NCBI GenBank assembly: GCA_029068165.1 | Contig: JAIEDA010000019.1 | Location: 1 to 49,088 of the forward strand | From: Clostridia bacterium | Lineage (GTDB): Bacteria > Bacillota > Clostridia > Christensenellales > UBA3700 | Reading direction: 5' to 3' | Length of the DNA stretch: 49,088 nt | Notes under the pieces: generated by a model | Told to the model about the DNA's origin: nothing | Seen by the model: the letters and a program-made list of their open reading frames with translations, nothing else | Databases searched by the model: none | Translations under genes and position numbers: made by a program | Shown: positions 19,101 through 27,079 of the stretch, piece by piece | Layout: each line of letters starts with the position of its first letter | How positions within the stretch are numbered: the first letter of the stretch is position 1

Positions 19101-20147
19101 TATCGAAACTTCAGGAACGGTCAAGTCGGAAAGAGTTTTGCCCGCGCTTTGCAAAGTTTTGTTAAGAGCCGACAAAGACGAAGCTGCGTTCTCGCGCTCG
19201 AAAGAGGCGATATCTATGATACCTCTTGCGGTATAAGTCGAAGAAGTGCTTGCGTTGTCACCCGAGCCGTAGCCGGCTACGAGCGTGTACTTAGACGGAG
19301 TATAAGGAATACTCGTTGTCGAAGACGCGAAATTAAACTCGGCGTTGCCTACTTTCATAGAGTATTTGGCAACCGTGTCGCTGATTGAGTTTGAGGCGTA
19401 GTCGTCTTTTTCTACTTTTTCAAGAATTACGTTGTCAAAGAAAGCGTAACCTTTGCTCATATGACCGGTGGTTAAAGAACCGATACCGTTGGAAAGAACG
19501 ACCGAGATAGTGCCGGTAGAAAGTTCCGACGACTCGATATACAGGGTATATGTTACCCATTCGCCTTTAGTGTCGATAGCTTCCCAAGCCGCTTCCGCGC
19601 CGCTGCCAACGCTGATGTAAGCGCCCGCGCGCTCGTCGGTGTTGTCGTCGGCGAGCATCGTCTTTACGTCGATAGAGAGCTTGTAATAGCTGTTGATTTC
19701 CAAAGTATGCGAAGTCGACGTATAGTTGTAAGACGTTTCTACTTTATTGTAGATCATCAAGATTTTATCGTCGTCCAAGTCTTCGTTGTCTTTACTCGAA
19801 GAGCCCTTACCCGGAGTAGCTATGTCTATATCCGAGTATTTCTTTCTCAAATCTCTCCAAGCCGAAGTAGACGTATCTACTACGCCGCTAAGTAAGTTGG
19901 ATTCACCCGAAGGAGTAGCGGAAGACGAGCTCGTAGAGCCTGCCGCTCCCGTCCAACTAATCGGAGCGGGCAATGCGGAATCGTCCGCGACGCCAGTGAA
20001 AGTGCCGTTTGTGAAAAGCAAGTCCGACGTATCGGTAGGATTGTCGTCGCCATTCGTATCATTGTCGCAAGCTACGGCGAACAAAGTGAAAAGCAAACAA
20101 ACCGTCAACGCCAAAGCCGTTAAGATAAAAAGTCTTTTCTTTTTCAT
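16128..20147 (-). CDS. Large modular surface protein, lipobox and C-terminal membrane anchor
   Basis: 1339 residues. The N-terminus is a signal with a lipobox-like AVAC (Cys 27) and a Thr/Asp-rich linker. Then come about five repeated modules of 200-250 residues (about 42-245, 260-480, 500-720, 735-955, 965-1215). Each repeats the order: YYE(I/V)S(V/I)W-type strand, a W-T-Y-FY(V/I) strand, and (V/L)F(F/D)(D/N) near the end. This pattern suggests jelly-roll, carbohydrate-binding-like folds. A membrane helix at about 1279-1302 is followed by a Lys-rich tail ending in Ser/Gly repeats, so the C-terminus should be cytoplasmic. No catalytic motif or LPXTG is seen. SD AGGTGG precedes ATG 20147. It probably binds glycans at the cell surface; substrate unknown. 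Confidence 0.88.
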   Translation of the reverse strand: MKKKRLFILTALALTVCLLFTLFAVACDNDTNGDDNPTDTSDLLFTNGTFTGVADDSALPAPISWTGAAGSTSSSSATPSGESNLLSGVVDTSTSAWRDLRKKYSDIDIATPGKGSSSKDNEDLDDDKILMIYNKVETSYNYTSTSHTLEINSYYKLSIDVKTMLADDNTDERAGAYISVGSGAEAAWEAIDTKGEWVTYTLYIESSELSTGTISVVLSNGIGSLTTGHMSKGYAFFDNVILEKVEKDDYASNSISDTVAKYSMKVGNAEFNFASSTTSIPYTPSKYTLVAGYGSGDNASTSSTYTARGIIDIASFERENAASSLSALNKTLQSAGKTLSDLTVPEVSIGSRMLYMQNKQATAFGYRSSVAMNFATNKYYEVSVWANTYLTKGNATVRLTDGTNEDSNGFILTADSYDKWTKYTFYVEANQFRNTSLYLELWLGFGGQNDTDSHAVGAVLFDCVSLNEISASDYANAAADDVTKSKISLLTDEENMKSVSLRDFNVLDSETALAGRSTSDVVDADNFVANDYFKENPLKPVDKDSSIFGSEVLAINNYYPSSTTISTLNNPGENKDVDTSKLLNIEANKTYAISMYVKTNIVDTSKGLTVELLKYNADYKGKDFAGKYTSVGSFSNLNTENLESQKGLNDYTLITFYVQGAEIEDTLLAIAFSLGSGDGSDFSTLTMGYAYISSIYLEDVTYSQYTTASSSTVVTKVPLAGSSSNSEVASNGFFNFIDFSSTINTFGDDWSSSPALALPTGWSLNKSSALTIDPEDDFYGYMAGILNLKNDSQLTAFGTTATDFYKGAANYFNVDDNPNVLAIKKGDDRDVDMLGFTSSSISLSANSYYEFSVWAKANVGDQFSIVLKTAATSDEDKYSLIEGDGKWHRYSIFVQTGISSVSVTLSLNAGYEGHASRSCSVFFTNATYNELTSSSVFDNANDNESESDLRYITQSWLVDSFDDVDLADSVVSPKNFTGALVDNEASNDSDTLISGVIDKNRTNFTDIGINTDSDEDIKLYNAIFNDANTNVGNRVLVLYAKDLTSYAYTSNTATISAGKYYKISIWILTYKLAAGDDVDEYFIPTATITLKANNKTYEFGRRLTADSSDYDKLRIVNTSTYGDDGVEQIGKWTEYSFYIYAEDDISDTTATLSVGLGFNNKDYRMSGYVFVDNFSVTEIDEANFIARKDQYAEDENGTYYKDGDNYVEITAENPAPSGATLYKKLTDSEVVDLDNSLNSILTSDEIASTNYRIVFTADDSTAEPEEEEPVDTEDKKDPMIWLYVSIGAVSVIIVAIVIIYLIKKVAPKRKKKLVKKSKSSGGKPSSGSNGSAKRDQFGK

Positions 20148-20200
20148 TGAACCACCTATAATAATAAAAATATATATTATATAATTACAATATCTTAGTT

Positions 20201-20229
20201 ATTATATATTATCCTTATAAAAAAATCAA
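20201..20229 (-). promoter_or_regulatory. Promoter of the large surface protein
   Basis: Minus-strand TTGATT (20224-20229), 17-nt spacer, TATAAT (20201-20206), giving an AT-rich leader of about 45-50 nt with the SD AGGTGG. Confidence 0.75.
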
Positions 20230-20382
20230 TTACTTTCGTAAATTTTTTGCAACAATATTAGTAGCGTTATTAATTGTTGACAAATTTTCAGCTTTTGGAA
20301 CCGATTAAAATCCGTTTTGATAAAATAAATATTTTTACGCAAAATATAGAAGTATTATGGGCGCGAAATAGCGCGCTGAAAT

Positions 20383-20454
20383 TTGAACTTTGTTCAAAAT
20401 ATTGCTGATTGCAAACTTTATACGGCGGCAAGATTACAACTGAACAATGTTCAA
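20383..20454. promoter_or_regulatory. Pair of TTGAAC-N3-GTTCAA palindromes (site pair 1)
   Basis: TTGAACTTTGTTCAA (20383-20397) and CTGAACAATGTTCAA (20440-20454), centres 57 bp apart. They lie between the divergent surface-protein and transporter genes. The same palindrome pairs recur near 43.5 and 46.2 kb. They look like operator sites for a dimeric repressor, TetR-type for example, but no such regulator is encoded in this window. The rest of 20230-20565 shows nothing else I can identify. Confidence 0.6.
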
Positions 20455-20565
20455 TATGATTAATTATCCAATCGATTGCCGCATTAAGCGGGAAAGAGAG
20501 AAGCAAAGTTTGAGCGTAAGAAGAGTAAAATAAGAGAAATCTAGAGGAATAGAGGTATATAGAGA

Positions 20566-20988
20566 GTGGATAGAACTAAAATTGAAGACAATGCGAATGG
20601 TGGTTTGATAGAAAAGCTTTCAAGCAAAAAGAGATTGATATTGACGATAGTCGCTTCGCTTTTCGTAGGCGTGGCAAACGGACTTTTCGGCGGAGGCGGG
20701 GGTATGCTTGTAATACCTATCTTTTCGATATTGTGCGGACTGGAAGAGAAAATCGCTCATTCGAGCGCGATACTGACGATACTTCCGCTCAGCCTCGTCA
20801 GCGGAATAATCTACGCTTATAACGGCAACTTTCAAACGCCGCAAGGTTATTTCGTTGGCGCGGGAGTTATTCTCGGCGGTTTAATCGGAACTTTTTTAAT
20901 GAAAAAGTTTTCCAACAACTTACTCAGGATAATATTCTATACGCTTATGATAATTGCGGGCGTGACGATGCTGGCAAGTAAACTCTAA
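20566..20988 (+). CDS. TauE/SafE-family half-transporter, first subunit
   Basis: 140 residues from GTG 20566, SD AGAGG 11 nt upstream. After a short charged N-terminus there are about four membrane helices with the family's glycine-rich motif (VGVANGLFGGGGGMLVIPI) near 36-54. Normal TauE/SafE (TSUP) exporters are ~250 residues with two such repeats; this gene carries only one and the next gene carries the other. The two products probably assemble as a heterodimer that exports a sulfur-containing or organic anion. The substrate cannot be read from sequence. Confidence 0.88.
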   Translation: MDRTKIEDNANGGLIEKLSSKKRLILTIVASLFVGVANGLFGGGGGMLVIPIFSILCGLEEKIAHSSAILTILPLSLVSGIIYAYNGNFQTPQGYFVGAGVILGGLIGTFLMKKFSNNLLRIIFYTLMIIAGVTMLASKL

Positions 20989-21049
20989 TGAGCAAGCTAT
21001 ATTTGAGAAAAGTATAAAGTAAAATAATCAAAAGTTATAGGGCGCAAAA

Positions 21050-21463
21050 ATGAAAGAATTTTTATTGATTTTAGGGGGAATAGTCGGCGGTATAATCGGC
21101 GGAATGGGAATGGGCGGCGGTACGCTCTTGATTCCCATACTGACGATATTCTTGGACGTTCCGCAAAAATACGCTCAAGCTATCAACTTGATAGCTTTTA
21201 TTCCAATGGCTATTATTGTGTCGATAATAAATATAAAGCGCAAAGTAATAGATTATAAGAGCGTGATAAGCGTTGCCGCGCCCGCTCTTGCGACGAGCGC
21301 GCTATCGTCGCTCTTGGTGGGGAAAATCGAGGCTAAGGCGTTATCGATAGGTTTTGCTGTATTTTTGATCATACTAGGCGCGGCGATGATGGTTTCGACG
21401 TTGCGCAGTTGCATATATGCGTATATGAACAAATGCAAGGATGAGTATATATTCAACGACTGA
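21050..21463 (+). CDS. TauE/SafE-family half-transporter, second subunit
   Basis: 137 residues, about four membrane helices. The glycine motif GGIIGGMGMGGGTLLIPI is at about 12-29, followed by QKYAQAINLIAFIPMA, typical of the second conserved part of TSUP proteins. It begins 61 nt after the first half-gene. Its reading frame is clean from its own ATG (21050), so this is a gene split with two starts and not a simple frameshift. The SD is weak (GGGCG). spoIIID follows 50 nt later on the same strand. Confidence 0.88.
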   Translation: MKEFLLILGGIVGGIIGGMGMGGGTLLIPILTIFLDVPQKYAQAINLIAFIPMAIIVSIINIKRKVIDYKSVISVAAPALATSALSSLLVGKIEAKALSIGFAVFLIILGAAMMVSTLRSCIYAYMNKCKDEYIFND

Positions 21464-21513
21464 ATTTGGCATAATTCGCGTTTTGTTAACATAGTTTATC
21501 TTAGAGGTGGATT

Positions 21514-21798
21514 ATGCGAGATAATTACAGTCAGTCAATACTCACTATTGCGGATTACATAATAAAAACGCGTTGTACGGTTAGGGAGTGCGCGAGCGTT
21601 TTCGGAATAAGCAAGAGCGCCGTACACAGCTATATGCATACGAAGTTGAAGTATATAGACGTGGACGCGTACGACGAAGTTCAAAAAGTCTTGAATTACA
21701 ATCTTTCCGTTCGCCATTTGCGAGGGGGAGAAAGTACGAGAAGAAAATATTTCCAAGGAAAAGCCGATCTTGCAACGAAAGCGGAGGGGAACGACTAA
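21514..21798 (+). CDS. spoIIID: SpoIIID-family sporulation regulator
   Basis: 94 residues. SpoIIID is a small DNA-binding protein that switches gene expression in the mother cell during sporulation. The helix-turn-helix lies at about 20-45 (TVRECASVFGISKSAVHSY), and the family's C-terminal basic motif is present (RHLRGGESTRRKYF; Bacillus has RHIRGGEATKRKYL). Length is close to the Bacillus protein (93). SD AGAGGTGG precedes ATG 21514. A hairpin follows the stop directly. Confidence 0.93.
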   Translation: MRDNYSQSILTIADYIIKTRCTVRECASVFGISKSAVHSYMHTKLKYIDVDAYDEVQKVLNYNLSVRHLRGGESTRRKYFQGKADLATKAEGND

Positions 21799-21829
21799 AA
21801 AAGACGGCTACTGAAAAGTAGCTGTCTTT
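21794..21829 (-). terminator. Terminator for the ttcA-like gene, between convergent genes
   Basis: Stem AAAGAC-G-GCTACT / AGTAGC-T-GTCTTT with loop GAAA (one G-T pair). The T-run is on the minus strand (21794-21799), so it chiefly ends the leftward ttcA-like transcript; rightward it has only a poor T tract. It begins at the spoIIID stop codon. Confidence 0.85.
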
Positions 21830-21902
21830 GCCCGTTTTCGGTTGAAATAGTTGTAATTTAGAAACTTTTATACTAAATTTGCCTATTTTACGGCTTAAAA
21901 GA

Positions 21903-22631
21903 TTACGGCTTGATAATTTTATCCCAAAGGTTGTTGCGTTCAGGGTGAAAGAGCGCGGTCATCATACGGTTTTTACAGCCGTACTTTTCGTCAAGCTCGT
22001 TTATTAGTCGCTTAGCGTCTTCGCGCTTGGTATGCTTATCTTGCGGGCAAGGGTTGTGAATTATAGGAAGATCGTATCTTCTCGCCAAACCCGACAGGTA
22101 TTTTTCTTCGATATAGATAAGCGGTCGAATTAGCGTAATATTGCTTCGCTCCATAAAGCTAGTGGGCATAAAAGTGGATATTCTTCCCTCGTATATCAAG
22201 GAGAGAATAAAGGTTTCGAGTACGTCGTCGGCGTGGTGTCCGAGCGCAAGCTTGTTGCAGCCGTGAGCGTTTGCCACGCTGTTGAGCGCGCCTCTACGCA
22301 TTTTCGAGCAAAGCGAGCAGGGGCTTTTTTCCTGTCGATCGAGAATAATATCGTAGATTTGAGTTGGTTCGATAATGAGTTCTACGCCGATACTTTGACA
22401 AAAATCCTTGGTGGCTTGCACTTGAGATTTGTCCGTATCGGAAAAGCCGAGGTCTATATTAATTGCGAGCAGTTCAAACTTTTCGGGAGAAAATTTTTTG
22501 TACGCGGCAAGCAGGGCAAGTAGCGCAATACTGTCTTTCCCGCCCGAAAGTCCCACGGCTATTTTGTCGCCGTCTTTAATCATATTATAGTCGGCAAGCG
22601 CTTTTCTCATCAAAGATAATAATTTTTGCAT
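21903..22631 (-). CDS. TtcA-family tRNA 2-thiolation protein
   Basis: 242 residues. The PP-loop ATP pyrophosphatase motif SGGKDS is at 29-34, and CSLCSKMRRG (about 112-121) is the CXXC typical of the TtcA group. GHHADDVLETF (about 137-147) is a further family motif. TtcA proteins add sulfur to C32 of some tRNAs with an Fe-S cluster; related clostridial proteins may have other targets, so I leave the symbol blank. No SD: the minus-strand promoter TTGCAA-17 nt-TAAACT ends 6 nt before ATG 22631, which predicts a leaderless mRNA. Confidence 0.9.
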   Translation of the reverse strand: MQKLLSLMRKALADYNMIKDGDKIAVGLSGGKDSIALLALLAAYKKFSPEKFELLAINIDLGFSDTDKSQVQATKDFCQSIGVELIIEPTQIYDIILDRQEKSPCSLCSKMRRGALNSVANAHGCNKLALGHHADDVLETFILSLIYEGRISTFMPTSFMERSNITLIRPLIYIEEKYLSGLARRYDLPIIHNPCPQDKHTKREDAKRLINELDEKYGCKNRMMTALFHPERNNLWDKIIKP

Positions 22632-22637
22632 ATTTTT

Positions 22638-22666
22638 AGTTTAGCCGTTTCATTGACTAATTGCAA
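22638..22666 (-). promoter_or_regulatory. Promoter of the ttcA-like gene, leaderless type
   Basis: Minus-strand TTGCAA (22661-22666), exact 17-nt spacer, TAAACT (22638-22643); six nt remain before the ATG, so the RNA should start at or within a base or two of the start codon. Confidence 0.7.
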
Positions 22667-22752
22667 GGAAATATAGTATATTTAATTTATATATTTAATA
22701 AAATTATACCGTGGAGCGGCGCGGATTTTATTGAGGCGAAAAGGAGAGAGAT

Positions 22753-23619
22753 TTGACAGAGAGGTTGATTGACGGCATACGCCAAATATTGGACAACGAC
22801 TTTTTGACGACGTTTTTGATTGCGATTATACCTATCGTAGAGTTGCGCGGAGCAATCCCCGCCGCTATGACGATGGGAATTTCTCCGTGGGCGGCTTTCG
22901 CTCTCGCTTGGCTAGGCTCGGCTATTGTTTCGCCTATACTTTTGCTGATTTTAAGACCCATACTCGATAAGATGAAAAAGAGCAAAGCCTTTTCCTCTTT
23001 GGCTCACGCAGTTGAGAGCGGGTTTAAGAGCAAAGCGCAAAAGGTAGTCGGCGAAAGCGACGAAAAACCTTCCGCCGAGGCGGCGAAAAAGCTTGAGCGC
23101 AAAAAAATGCTTGGCGTATATCTATTCGTAGCCTTCCCAATACCCTTGACGGGAGTATGGACGGGCAGCGCCGTAGCGACTTTTCTCGACTTGCCGTTTT
23201 TTAAATCCTTGGCAATGGTTTGGCTAGGCAACCTCACCGCCGGCGCGATAGTAACCGTCTTGGCGATTTTCTTGCAAAATTATATGAGTACGATATTGGA
23301 TATATTCTTCGTTATCGTCATCTTGGTGCTGCTATTGTATATAGTAAGACTTGCGGTGAAAATCGTAAAGAGCAAGAAAGCGAATAAAGAGGGCGGGGAA
23401 AGCGCGGTTGAGAATAGGCTTGAAGCCGTAGACGGCGATAGCGAAAACGCGGTATGCGTCGCTAGCGATAATAGCTTGCAAATGAATAAGACGGAAGATA
23501 AGGATAATAATTCCGATATGAAAAAAGAATGCGGCGAGAGTTTGTCGGAGCAAGAGCAAATTTTGACGGCTAAAGTCGCGCAAAACGAAAAAGTCACACG
23601 AAAAGAAAAGGAAGAGTAA
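22753..23619 (+). CDS. COG2426 (small multidrug export-like) membrane protein
   Basis: 288 residues from TTG 22753 (SD AAGGAGAG). The family pattern is clear: PIVELRGAIPAAMTMG near 28-43 and VAFPIPLTGVWTGS near 130-143, with about five membrane helices. The name 'small multidrug export' is from family annotation; true substrates are unknown. Two charged parts are unusual: a cytoplasmic loop at about 75-120 and a C-terminal tail at about 205-288 rich in Lys, Glu, Asp and Ser. The family is normally about 160-190 residues. prmA starts 3 nt after the stop, so it heads the prmA-rsmE-mtaB-HIT operon. Confidence 0.85.
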   Translation: MTERLIDGIRQILDNDFLTTFLIAIIPIVELRGAIPAAMTMGISPWAAFALAWLGSAIVSPILLLILRPILDKMKKSKAFSSLAHAVESGFKSKAQKVVGESDEKPSAEAAKKLERKKMLGVYLFVAFPIPLTGVWTGSAVATFLDLPFFKSLAMVWLGNLTAGAIVTVLAIFLQNYMSTILDIFFVIVILVLLLYIVRLAVKIVKSKKANKEGGESAVENRLEAVDGDSENAVCVASDNSLQMNKTEDKDNNSDMKKECGESLSEQEQILTAKVAQNEKVTRKEKEE

Positions 23620-23622
23620 AGT

Positions 23623-24552
23623 ATGAAGTTTTATGAAGTTACGGTCGAAACCACTACTGAAGCAAGCGAGCTCGTCGCGGAAATTCTCACCGACGAGGGC
23701 AGCGACGGCGTAGGTATCTACGACGGCAAGGATTTGGCGGATATTTCCGGCAGCGAAGTGGTGTGGGACTATATAGAAGAGCATCTCACCCAAGACGACG
23801 GCAAAGTGCTGGTCAAAGGCTACTTTAATACTGAAAATTTTGATAAGACAAGAAAGAAGATTGACAAGCGGCTCAAGTTTTTGAAAGAGAACTGCCCGTT
23901 TGAGTACGGCTCGTTGGAAGTATCCGTCGGCACAGTCGACGATAACGATTGGGTGGAGAGCTGGAAGGAAAACTTTAGACCTATCAAGACGGGTAAAATA
24001 ACTATCGTTCCCGAGTGGATAGAATACGCCCCCGAAGAGGGAAAGAATATAGTCAAGATAGACCCCGGAATGGCGTTCGGCACGGGCGAACACGAGAGTA
24101 CTAAGCTTTGTTTGTTGCTTTTGCAATCTCTTGAGCTTGAGGGTAAAAGCGTGGTTGACGTAGGCACCGGCAGCGGCATACTCGCGCTTGCGGCGGCAAG
24201 ATTGGGCGCTAAAAAGGTAGAAGCGTACGATATCGACGAAAACGCAGTTAAGTCGGCTAAAGAAAACTGTAAGCTAAACGCTTTGCAAAGCAAGGTAAAG
24301 ATTGAGCAAGCTAATCTCTTGGACAAGTCGTCGGGGAAGTTTAACGTCGCTCTTGCCAACATTACCGCCGACGTGCTAATTTCGCTTTCGGCTTCTTTGG
24401 GCAATTTTCTTAAAGATGACGGCGTAATTATTACCTCTGGCATAATTCTCAAGAGAGAAGAGGACGTCAAAGAGGCTTTCGAAAATGCAGGCTTCAAACT
24501 TTCAGCTCGCGCAAGTATGGGCGAATGGGTAGCGATGAGGTTTACCAAATAG
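23623..24552 (+). CDS. prmA: Ribosomal protein L11 methyltransferase
   Basis: 309 residues, normal length. PrmA trimethylates lysines of ribosomal protein L11 using S-adenosylmethionine. The substrate-binding N-terminal domain (1-120) is followed by DPGMAFGTGEHESTKL (about 147-162), the SAM motif VVDVGTGSGILAL near 178-190, and ANITADVL near 244. Its neighbours are rRNA and tRNA modification genes and rpsU, a common Bacillota arrangement. Confidence 0.97.
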   Translation: MKFYEVTVETTTEASELVAEILTDEGSDGVGIYDGKDLADISGSEVVWDYIEEHLTQDDGKVLVKGYFNTENFDKTRKKIDKRLKFLKENCPFEYGSLEVSVGTVDDNDWVESWKENFRPIKTGKITIVPEWIEYAPEEGKNIVKIDPGMAFGTGEHESTKLCLLLLQSLELEGKSVVDVGTGSGILALAAARLGAKKVEAYDIDENAVKSAKENCKLNALQSKVKIEQANLLDKSSGKFNVALANITADVLISLSASLGNFLKDDGVIITSGIILKREEDVKEAFENAGFKLSARASMGEWVAMRFTK

Positions 24553-24571
24553 CGCATTAGAGCAAACGTAT

Positions 24572-25297
24572 ATGGAGATAAAGAGATTTTTTGCAAACGC
24601 CGAAGATTACGACGGCTCTCAAATAGCGATAAGCGGCGAAGAGTTTACGCACATGACCAAAGTCTTAAGGCACAAGGTAGGCTATAAAATCATAGTCAAC
24701 CTCAACGACGGCAAGGACTATTACTGCTCTATAGAGCGAATCGGCAAGGACGTTGCGTTTGCCAAAGTCAATGAAATCGTTGAAAACGACAGTAAACCTA
24801 AAGTCAGCGTAACGCTATTTCAAGCCCTGCCCAAAGGGGATAGGTTGGATCTAGCCGTGCAAAAATGCGTGGAACTCGGCGTGGATAGAGTTGCGCCGTT
24901 TTTGTCGAGATATACCAACGAGAGCAAGTTCAACCGCTCAAGACTTGAGAGGATAGCGTTGGAAGCTTGCAAGCAGTGCGGCCGTTCGAATAAAGTTGAG
25001 ATTTGCGAGCTTGCCGACTTTTCGGAAATTGCGGACAAGCTCAAAGATTTTGACGTTGTTATAATGCCGTACGAGCGCGCGAAGGTCGGCAAAATGGGCG
25101 AAGTAAAAGGACTTAAAGAGGCTAAAAATATCGCGTTGATCATAGGCAGCGAGGGCGGTTTTTGCGACGAAGAGGTCAAAGCCGTCAAGGCATTGGGCGG
25201 GCAGGTCGTATCGCTGGGAAAGAGGATATTGCGTTGCGAAACGGCGAGCATAGTGGCGTTGAGTTTAATAATGTACGAGCTCGGAGAATTGAGCTAA
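24572..25297 (+). CDS. rsmE: 16S rRNA m3U1498 methyltransferase
   Basis: 241 residues, normal for RsmE, a SPOUT (knotted) methyltransferase. Family signs: an N-terminal PUA-like region (GEEFTHMTKVLRHKVG), ALPKGDRLDLAVQKCVELGV near 90-109, and the C-terminal knot with IIGSEGGFCDEEV and SLGKRILRCETA. It modifies U1498 of the small ribosomal subunit. 19 nt separates it from prmA. Confidence 0.97.
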   Translation: MEIKRFFANAEDYDGSQIAISGEEFTHMTKVLRHKVGYKIIVNLNDGKDYYCSIERIGKDVAFAKVNEIVENDSKPKVSVTLFQALPKGDRLDLAVQKCVELGVDRVAPFLSRYTNESKFNRSRLERIALEACKQCGRSNKVEICELADFSEIADKLKDFDVVIMPYERAKVGKMGEVKGLKEAKNIALIIGSEGGFCDEEVKAVKALGGQVVSLGKRILRCETASIVALSLIMYELGELS

Positions 25298-25322
25298 AAA
25301 ATATGGATAAAACGGTAAACGT

Positions 25323-26570
25323 ATGAAGATAGTCGTATACAATTTAGGGTGTAAGGTAAATAAATACGAGTGCGACGGTTTGCTCAAGGCTCTCAAAGAA
25401 AGAGGGCACGAAGTGAGCGAAGAACTCGTCTATGCCGATTTATACATACTCAACACCTGCGCCGTGACCAACGAGGCGGAGAGAAAGTCGCGCCAGTGCG
25501 TTAGCAGGTGCTTAAAACTCAATCCTAGCGCCAAGATAGTCGTTTGCGGCTGCGCTTCTCAAAACAATCCCAAACAGTTTGCCGATAAAGAAAACGTAAG
25601 TTTCGTCATAGGTACTGCCAAAAAAGAAAAGATAATCGACAACTTAGAAAGTAAAGGGATTTTGATCAACCCGCTGCCCAAAGAATACGAGGACTGTTTT
25701 TCGCCCGAAGTCGTGCGCACTAGAGCGTACGTAAAAGTGCAAGACGGTTGCAACAATTACTGTAGTTATTGCCTGATTCCGTACGTTAGAGGCGCGAGCC
25801 GTTCAAGAAAAATAGAGAGCGTGGTTGAAGAATGTAAGAGACTGTCAGCCGCTTGCAAAGAGATAGTTTTGACCGGAATAGATATATCTTCGTACGGCAA
25901 AAATATCGGCAGCAGCTTGAGCGAGCTTATCAAAAACCTTTGCGATATAGACTGTAGAATAAGATTGAGTTCTTTGGAAGTGAACGTAATCGACGCGGAG
26001 CTTTTGGAAGCTTTGAAGAAACTTAAAAAGTTTTGTCCGCAATTCCATTTATCGCTGCAAAGCGGCGAGGACGGCGTGCTCAAAAAAATGAACAGGCACT
26101 ATACTACGGCAGTATATCTTCAAAAAGTCGAGCTGATTCGAGAGTTTTTCCCCGACGCGGCAATTACCACCGATTTGATTTGCGGCTTCCCGACGGAGGA
26201 TGAAGAAAGCTTTGAAAAGACGCTGAAATTTATGGACGAAGTGGGATTTGCTCAGGTGCATATTTTCGGTTATTCGCCGAGGGAAGGGACTGTTGCCGCT
26301 AGGTACAAACTCTTGCCGCCCGACGTCGTTAAGACGCGCGCTAACTTGGCGGCAAAGGTCGCGGATAGGAACAAAGAGAAGTATCTAAAAGACTTCGTAG
26401 GAAGTACGCTCGAGGTATTGAGCGAGGACGTGGAGAACAGATATTTGTGCGGCTATTCAAGACAGTATATCAAATGCTACCTGGATAAAGGCGAGAGCGA
26501 CAATATCTACTTTGCAAAGGTGGAAGAAATCAAAGACGGCGTTGCGTATTGTAAAGTCGTCGAAATATAG
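25323..26570 (+). CDS. mtaB: tRNA ms2t6A37 methylthiotransferase (MtaB-type)
   Basis: 415 residues. A MiaB-like radical-SAM enzyme that puts a methylthio group on t6A at position 37 of ANN-decoding tRNAs. It has the N-terminal UPF0004 domain (NLGCKVNKYECD; NTCAVTNEAERKSRQ; CGCASQ), whose cysteines hold the second Fe-S cluster. The radical-SAM motif CNNYCSYC is near 140-150, and there is a C-terminal TRAM-like region. The opening GCKVNKYE and C-X2-VTN pattern favours MtaB over MiaB. It is part of the prmA operon. Confidence 0.93.
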   Translation: MKIVVYNLGCKVNKYECDGLLKALKERGHEVSEELVYADLYILNTCAVTNEAERKSRQCVSRCLKLNPSAKIVVCGCASQNNPKQFADKENVSFVIGTAKKEKIIDNLESKGILINPLPKEYEDCFSPEVVRTRAYVKVQDGCNNYCSYCLIPYVRGASRSRKIESVVEECKRLSAACKEIVLTGIDISSYGKNIGSSLSELIKNLCDIDCRIRLSSLEVNVIDAELLEALKKLKKFCPQFHLSLQSGEDGVLKKMNRHYTTAVYLQKVELIREFFPDAAITTDLICGFPTEDEESFEKTLKFMDEVGFAQVHIFGYSPREGTVAARYKLLPPDVVKTRANLAAKVADRNKEKYLKDFVGSTLEVLSEDVENRYLCGYSRQYIKCYLDKGESDNIYFAKVEEIKDGVAYCKVVEI

Positions 26571-26579
26571 GAGAAATAT

Positions 26580-26981
26580 ATGGACTGTATTTTTTGTAAG
26601 ATAATCAACGGCGATATCCCGTCGTATAAGATTTACGAGGATGAAAATACTTACGCGTTTTTGGATATAGCTTGCGACAGCTACGGACACACCTTGGTTA
26701 TACCAAAAAAACATTGTAAAAACGTACTTGATTGCAACGACAAATATCTTCAAGCAGTTACGGCGAGCGTAAAGAAGATAGCAAAGCATTTCGTAGAAGA
26801 TTGCGGTTTTGACGGAGTTAATGTCCTGAACGCCAGCGGAGAGAGCGCGCAACAAACCGTATTCCACCTGCATTTTCATATAATACCTAGAAAAAGCGGC
26901 GACGGGTTGGATACTTGGGCGCTTAAAGAGAAGTTTCAGTTTGATTTAGAGGATATTCACAATCAGCTCAAACTTGATTGA
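26580..26981 (+). CDS. HIT-family nucleotide hydrolase
   Basis: 133 residues. CIFCKIINGDIPSYKIYEDE at the start and FHLHFHIIPR near 95-104 (the His-X-His-X-His catalytic triad) are diagnostic of Hint-type HIT proteins, which hydrolyse phosphoramidates such as aminoacyl-AMP. The Cys pair near the start is the usual Zn-site half. SD GGAG precedes ATG 26580, 9 nt after mtaB. It lies next to rpsU as in many Clostridia. Confidence 0.95.
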   Translation: MDCIFCKIINGDIPSYKIYEDENTYAFLDIACDSYGHTLVIPKKHCKNVLDCNDKYLQAVTASVKKIAKHFVEDCGFDGVNVLNASGESAQQTVFHLHFHIIPRKSGDGLDTWALKEKFQFDLEDIHNQLKLD

Positions 26982-27009
26982 AAACCGTTGAAAAACCCTT
27001 TCAAAATTC

Positions 27010-27038
27010 TTGACAATAATATTTTGTTGTGTAATAAT
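27010..27038 (+). promoter_or_regulatory. rpsU promoter
   Basis: Consensus -35 TTGACA (27010-27015), 17-nt spacer, AATAAT (27033-27038). It gives rpsU its own strong promoter, with a leader of about 35 nt. Confidence 0.8.
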
Positions 27039-27079
27039 ATTTGAGTATTAATACGCAATGGCGAAAGGGGGCGAGTAGA

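Noticed and set aside
20383..20454. Reading the TTGAAC-GTTCAA palindromes as LexA boxes
   Set aside because: The half-sites are separated by 3 and not 4 nt, and they are not upstream of repair genes except possibly recG.
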